NCBI GenBank assembly: GCA_012026795.1
Contig: VEPM01000040.1
Coordinates: 1-36,291, forward strand
Source of the DNA: Candidatus Methanoperedens sp.
GTDB taxonomy: Archaea; Halobacteriota; Methanosarcinia; Methanosarcinales; Methanoperedenaceae
Reading direction: 5' to 3'
Length of the DNA stretch: 36,291 nt
Shown: positions 33,489-36,291 of the stretch, in pieces
How the letters are laid out: each line of letters starts with the position of its first letter
How positions within the stretch are numbered: position 1 is the stretch's first letter
Program-made: the position numbers and the translations under genes
Notes under the pieces: generated by a model
What the model was told of the DNA's origin: nothing
The model's database searches: none
The model's input: the letters and a program-made list of their open reading frames with translations, nothing else

Positions 33489-33800
33489 ATGAACAATGAT
33501 AACAGGGCACTATTTATCTTCGGATTCATATTTTATTTCATCGGGGATCTGGCAACGACATATATCGGCCTGAATAACGGAGTAACGGAAAAGGGATTTA
33601 TCAGAGTGATCGGAAGTCCCGGTCTTGCAGATATGGTTATCATGAAGTTAATCTTTTTCATAGCATTGTATTTTCTGATCGTGTTTCTTGAGAAACGGGA
33701 CAATCATTTATGCGGGGCTGTCCTGGGGTTGATTGCTGGTATGGGAATGACGGTTACGTGGATGAATGCTCTGACAATTCTGGAATATTTTAACAATTGA
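33489..33800 (+). CDS. Small membrane protein (DUF5658-like)
   Basis: The 103-residue protein has three to four hydrophobic helices: FIFGFIFYFIGDLATTYIGL, a central helix VIMKLIFFIALYFLIVFLE, and GAVLGLIAGMGMTVTWMNAL. The Asp in the first helix (GDLATT) is the kind of intramembrane polar residue found in DUF5658-type proteins. I use the ATG at 33489; a GTG at 33483 is an alternative. Function is unknown, and it is divergent from the winged-helix regulator. Confidence 0.7.
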   Translation: MNNDNRALFIFGFIFYFIGDLATTYIGLNNGVTEKGFIRVIGSPGLADMVIMKLIFFIALYFLIVFLEKRDNHLCGAVLGLIAGMGMTVTWMNALTILEYFNN

Positions 33801-33829
33801 TACTGAATCGACTTATTCAAACTTTGTTT

Positions 33830-34693
33830 TTAAATAAGCGGCCTTGGCTGCTTCTCATCCGGCTGTACAGGCAGTTTCATCGTATTTATCAGGATGGGAT
33901 CAGTCACTTCTTTTGCCCGCTCAAGCAGCATCTCTTTGCCGCATTGTGTTATTGCAAATATGGGGATTGCAGTACCGAACTGGGCGATAGTCTTCCCCGG
34001 TACGCAGCCACGGATCCATTTTGAAGTGCAGCCAGTGGTCATATCCACAAGGTCTATGAACTCTTTTGCTTCATCTTCAGGCATTCCTGTAGTATGGACG
34101 CCGAATGCGATCACCTGGACATTATGTTTTTTCTCAAGCGCCCTTATTTCCCGGACATCCCTGGCATTCGTTACAGAAACACCAATTTTTTTATAACCCA
34201 ATCCTATTGCTTTTTTCACGCCTGCCACCTGGTCAAGAGCAGCTGTTGCAGGGTCAAGAACAATACCATTGACTTCCTGTATCCGTTCAATAAGCTCAGG
34301 TATTGGCGTGGTCTCGGACAATCCTGAAATGCGAGACCCCATACCCTGAGCAAGTTTTGGGTTGCTCGTGATTACAGTGCCTGCACCATCGCATGCAGTC
34401 ACGCTGGTATCAATAAGACCCCGGCGCAATCCTGTCATGAAAGTCTCACTTGCCCCAAACCCTACAAATATTTCCATTTCGATAGCCCTGTCCTTCGTGA
34501 AAAGGCCGAAATCCTTTATCCTGAACTCGATATTTTCCTGTGCGGATTTTGAGGTGAATTTCTTGATCCCTCGCACCTTATCAAATATAGGGCAGTATTC
34601 TGTCTGAGGTTCACCGACTTCAACGACTTTTCCATTCTCAACAACTACCCGGGTTTTTCCGAGAGCTTCCATAACATGTCTGTCTTTTGCCAT
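33830..34693 (-). CDS. Methanogenesis marker protein 8 (DUF2099)
   Basis: Family members occur in methanogens and methanotrophic relatives, and their function was not established to my knowledge. The 287 residues match the family: DRHVMEALGKTRVVVENGKVV, YCPIFDKVRGI, ENIEFRIKDFGLFTKDR, ACDGAGTVITSNPKLAQGMGSRISGL, TPIPELIERI and GYKKIGVSVTNA, with a Cys-containing C-terminal part (TTGCTSKWIRGC). The ATG at 34693 is chosen over a TTG at 34702. It stands alone on its strand. It is one of the best signs that the host makes methane or oxidises it by reverse methanogenesis. Confidence 0.9.
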   Translation of the reverse strand: MAKDRHVMEALGKTRVVVENGKVVEVGEPQTEYCPIFDKVRGIKKFTSKSAQENIEFRIKDFGLFTKDRAIEMEIFVGFGASETFMTGLRRGLIDTSVTACDGAGTVITSNPKLAQGMGSRISGLSETTPIPELIERIQEVNGIVLDPATAALDQVAGVKKAIGLGYKKIGVSVTNARDVREIRALEKKHNVQVIAFGVHTTGMPEDEAKEFIDLVDMTTGCTSKWIRGCVPGKTIAQFGTAIPIFAITQCGKEMLLERAKEVTDPILINTMKLPVQPDEKQPRPLI

Positions 34694-34773
34694 AGATATC
34701 AATATGCTCTTGACATGTATTAATCATTAAGATACTGACAAAAAATAAGAAGTTGAGGCAAAAGATGCCTCAA

Positions 34774-35418
34774 TTATTTATTTTTTCGCCTTCCAAGAAT
34801 AGCCCAGGCAAATAATCCAACCAGAGAAACTACAATTCCGAATCCGGGAGACCTTGGTGTTGTTCTTGCGGTAGTCCCTGATGTTGGTGTTGTTGTGGTA
34901 ATTCCTGTGGTAGTTCCTGCTGTTGCTGTTTCTGTAGTAGTTCCTGTGCCAAATCCTGATGCTGGTGTTGCTGTTGCTGTAGTTACTGCTACTGTTCCCG
35001 TAGCCGTTCCTGTGCCAAATCCTGATGCTGGTGTTGCAGTGGCAGTTCTTGAAACTGTTCCTGTAACTGTTGCAGTGGCAGTTCCTGCGCCAAATCCTGT
35101 TGCTGGTGTTCCTGCGGTAGTTCCTGGTGTTGCTGCCGTGGTTGTTGTGCCAATTGTTACAGTTGCGCCCGCTGGTGCCCCTATATTTAACAATGCTGTT
35201 TTGGGATCGGTAGCATAGTTAGGCTGACTTTCAAATGATGTTCCGTAGGCTGTACGTGGTCCCCCGCTTGCACCACTAAGATGGCAAGTATCACATGACC
35301 CTGTGCCATAAATTTCCGTAAGATTTGTAAGATATTCGGGTCTTGCAAAAGTTGTCGGTGCTGCTGTAAGAATTACTATTGATACCAAAAGTAATCCAGC
35401 TAATCTTTTACTATTCAT
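34774..35418 (-). CDS. Surface monohaem c-type cytochrome with Thr-rich stalk and PGF-CTERM tail
   Basis: The 214 residues have a signal peptide (about 1-25), a single haem-binding CDTCH (42-46) in a small domain (to about 90), and a long Thr/Ala/Gly stalk (91-185). The stalk has three near-repeats around ATPASGFGTGT with spacing of 22 and 25 codons. A PGF-CTERM sorting signal follows: SPGFGIVV, a hydrophobic helix and GRRKNK. Archaeosortase would replace that tail with a lipid. The stalk is presumably O-glycosylated and displays the haem domain outside the S-layer. AGGAGG precedes the ATG strongly. An electron-transfer role is inferred from the haem motif; no distal ligand is obvious. Confidence 0.85.
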   Translation of the reverse strand: MNSKRLAGLLLVSIVILTAAPTTFARPEYLTNLTEIYGTGSCDTCHLSGASGGPRTAYGTSFESQPNYATDPKTALLNIGAPAGATVTIGTTTTAATPGTTAGTPATGFGAGTATATVTGTVSRTATATPASGFGTGTATGTVAVTTATATPASGFGTGTTTETATAGTTTGITTTTPTSGTTARTTPRSPGFGIVVSLVGLFAWAILGRRKNK

Positions 35419-35521
35419 ATATTTTCCTCCTCTTCCTCCCCAATTTCACTACTTTTAGGTTATGTAGTGGGAAGTGTTAAATAAATCGTTCTGAATCCTA
35501 TATAATCCTTCCTACTTCTTT

Positions 35522-36291
35522 CTACTCATATCTTAAGGCATCAACCGGCCTTAATTTCGATGCCTGGTAAGCAGGGATCACTCCTGCCAGTATTCCAACC
35601 GTAACTGATACTGATAACGCCATAGCTACCGAATCCAATGTAACTATTGTGGTGCCTCTTGCCATGGGAAGACCTCCCATAAGGGCAGCATGAAACCTGA
35701 AAGAATTGTTCCAAGGATTATTCCAAGGATCCCTCCGATAAGCCCGATAAAAGCTGCATTTCCTTCCTCGAGCTGACGGAGAAATCCATTTTATTCCGGG
35801 TAATATGTCTTGAAATCATAAGCTTATCCTGGATTTTCGTGATCGCTTCATCTAACTGGTTTTCATCCTTGATCTTTATCACAAGTGTATCATAGATATC
35901 AATAGTCTTTTCCGGGATCACCTGTATGCCATCTGGATAGGTATATAGACGCTATTTTGCTCTGGTCATCAAGAATTCCAACAACCCTGAAAGCGCTGCT
36001 GTTCATCATGACCATTTTATTTATCCCGACAGGCTGGTCAAAATAAGATGCTGCGAGCCTCCCTCCGATGACTATAACATTCTGGTCTGCAGAATCAAGC
36101 ATCCTGCCGGTTTTTATCTTAGTTGTAGTAATCTGTGACCAGATACCCTGATCTACTCCGATTACCGGGACCTTTCCTTTTTTGCCAAGATAGGTATAGA
36201 CATTGTCCAAAAGCTCTTTTATCTTATCAAAACTATAATTCAGCTCTTTGTCCTTGAGTTCCGCTTCGACATATGTTGCCACAAGATATGC
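35522..36291 (-). pseudogene. Broken MacB/FtsX-type permease (runs off the window)
   Basis: The minus strand carries pieces of a second permease in different frames. 35899-36282 holds part of the extracytoplasmic domain (VIVIGGRLAASYFDQPVGI, AFRVVGILDDQSKIAS). 35718-35921 continues it after a frameshift near 35935 (YDTLVIKIKDENQLDEAITKIQDKLMISRHI). 35522-35640 holds the typical C-terminus AGVIPAYQASKLRPVDALRYE. The coupling helices and two TM segments between are largely deleted. The N-terminus is outside the window. It resembles the intact permease at 29177 and is probably a decayed paralogue. Confidence 0.85.

Noticed and set aside
34890-35160. CRISPR-like or tandem repeat array
   Set aside because: The repetitive DNA is coding. 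It encodes the Thr/Ala/Gly stalk of the cytochrome with unequal spacing and no constant repeat-spacer pattern.

Overview
The window is archaeal, most likely a methane-cycling euryarchaeon of the Methanosarcinales/ANME-2 type; 'Ca. Methanoperedens' is my best guess, not proven. The evidence is a methanogenesis-marker-8 protein, an NrpR-domain nitrogen regulator, a DUF98 chorismate lyase of the kind used in methanopterin synthesis, archaeal gatCAB, an MCM helicase, archaeal TATA boxes, and a c-type haem protein with a PGF-CTERM archaeosortase tail. The DNA alternates conserved chromosomal genes with mobile or decayed DNA.

Layout. (1) 1-5.7 kb is an integrated element. It has a tyrosine integrase (4545-5627) and a six-gene minus-strand operon (336-4224) that starts with a ribbon-helix-helix regulator and ends with an MCM helicase. 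Five copies of a roughly 47-bp element bounded by TTCTGTC/GACAGAA lie around and inside the operon, two of them in frame within genes. (2) 5.7-9.8 kb holds DUF2240 and a partner gene, an IS200/IS605-type element with a split TnpB and matching end hairpins, then homoserine kinase and an adenosine-specific kinase. (3) 9.9-18.6 kb holds a VapBC pair, an NrpR-II-like protein, a two-domain unknown, a REC-PadR response regulator, an orphan chemoreceptor and a PAS histidine kinase. A 29-bp perfect palindrome lies between the last two. DUF5611 (probable ATT start) and chorismate lyase follow. (4) 18.6-21.7 kb is gatC-gatA-gatB.

(5) 21.7-25.2 kb is an insertion hot spot after gatB. It has an unknown protein gene, two diverged fragments of the gatB 3' end, an intact-looking MNT/HEPN toxin-antitoxin pair and several decayed VapBC modules. 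(6) 25.2-29.1 kb is a glycan-type cluster: a UGM/protoporphyrinogen-oxidase-like FAD protein, GT4 and GT2 glycosyltransferases, and a convergent PHP phosphoesterase. (7) 29.2-33.4 kb is a MacB-like ABC export operon: a single-pass membrane protein, ATPase, CARDB-like exported protein and FtsX-type permease, with a membrane-tethered winged-helix regulator upstream. (8) 33.5-36.3 kb has a small membrane protein, methanogenesis marker 8, the Thr-rich monohaem cytochrome and a broken second permease that runs off the right edge.

How the genes work together. The conserved blocks are amidotransferase-dependent tRNA charging, threonine and methanopterin precursor synthesis, nitrogen regulation, signal transduction and cell-surface export or glycosylation. 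The rest is mobile DNA and toxin-antitoxin debris at the DUF2240, thrB and gatB 3' ends. All assignments come from reading the sequence and translations by eye; no database search was run.
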